DNA of 41,132 bases from Acholeplasmataceae bacterium (GTDB lineage Bacteria > Bacillota_I > Bacilli_A > ML615J-28 > CAG-698), in the NCBI GenBank assembly GCA_012718985.1, contig JAAYBG010000081.1, positions 1-41,132 of the forward strand. Reading direction: 5' to 3'. The notes under the pieces are model-generated. The model was not told the origin of the DNA. It made no database searches and was given only the letters and a program-made list of their open reading frames with translations. The position numbers were made by a program, and so were the translations under genes. Shown here one piece after another: positions 41,076 through 41,132 of this stretch (position 1 is its first letter; the number at the start of each line of letters is the position of its first letter).

Positions 41076-41132
41076 GTTCTCACCCTCTTTTTAGTATATC
41101 AATAACCTTATAAAAAGGTAGATGTTAATCTA

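Overview
The window is an AT-rich, densely packed bacterial segment from a low-GC Gram-positive lineage (Bacillota, or a Mollicutes-like relative that keeps the standard code). Supporting signs are Shine-Dalgarno sites of the AGGAGG/AGGTGA type, TTGACA/TATAAT promoters, several lipoproteins with an L-x-G-C lipobox, a nusA-rnpM-rplGA-infB operon, an mnmG-rsmG-parA block and a ComK-like protein. UGA is used as a stop (cysteine desulfurase at 5026-5028, mscS at 32512-32514), so this is not a Mycoplasma/Spiroplasma code-4 genome. Nearly everything is on the minus strand; only exoA, ridA and one thioredoxin-like lipoprotein are on the plus strand. No tRNA, rRNA, CRISPR, IS or phage gene was seen.

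Layout. 1-2.5 kb: nusA operon (transcription/translation), reading out of the window within infB. 2.5-6.1 kb: an RNA methyltransferase, a coiled-coil membrane protein and the cysteine desulfurase-ThiI pair for tRNA 4-thiouridine. 6.3-7.1 kb: rpsD with a structured leader that can form a pseudoknot, as expected for S4 autoregulation. 7.1-11.1 kb: an aldehyde dehydrogenase, then tpiA and pgk; pgk is open in frame with an upstream TVP38/DedA-like membrane domain. 11.2 kb: a ComK-like regulator. 11.7-18.7 kb: a probable operon of TetR regulator, GlpA-like dehydrogenase with Fe-S tail, FAD/NAD oxidoreductase, FGGY kinase and an alkyl-DHAP-synthase-like FAD enzyme, with a 6-bp-arm palindrome at its transcription start. 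18.8-21.7 kb: an atypical NAD-binding epimerase, a solitary MsmX/UgpC sugar-importer ATPase and a PucR-type regulator. 21.9-26.2 kb: exoA and a probable heterodimeric ABC exporter. 26.3-30.0 kb: a VWA-domain lipoprotein and a polar amino-acid ABC importer.

The most striking non-coding element is the 30.07-30.49 kb leader of that amino-acid importer. It holds three tandem structured units that share an 11-nt box and a TTGAG(C/T)ATA box. Each unit is followed by its own terminator-like hairpin and T-run. After them come a strong Shine-Dalgarno site and a 19-codon ORF starting Met-Arg-Arg with two CGG codons. I could not match the unit to a riboswitch family I know, and it is my main candidate for an undescribed regulatory system.

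30.5-36.7 kb: an ABC exporter, then mnmG-rsmG-parA-mscS-DUF951, an origin-proximal type of block but without parB after parA. 36.8-41.1 kb: a five-repeat Ig-like lipoprotein, ridA, two thioredoxin-fold lipoproteins carrying three GC-x-GC domains between them, and a zinc-ribbon membrane protein. All functions are inferred from sequence reading; no database search was run.
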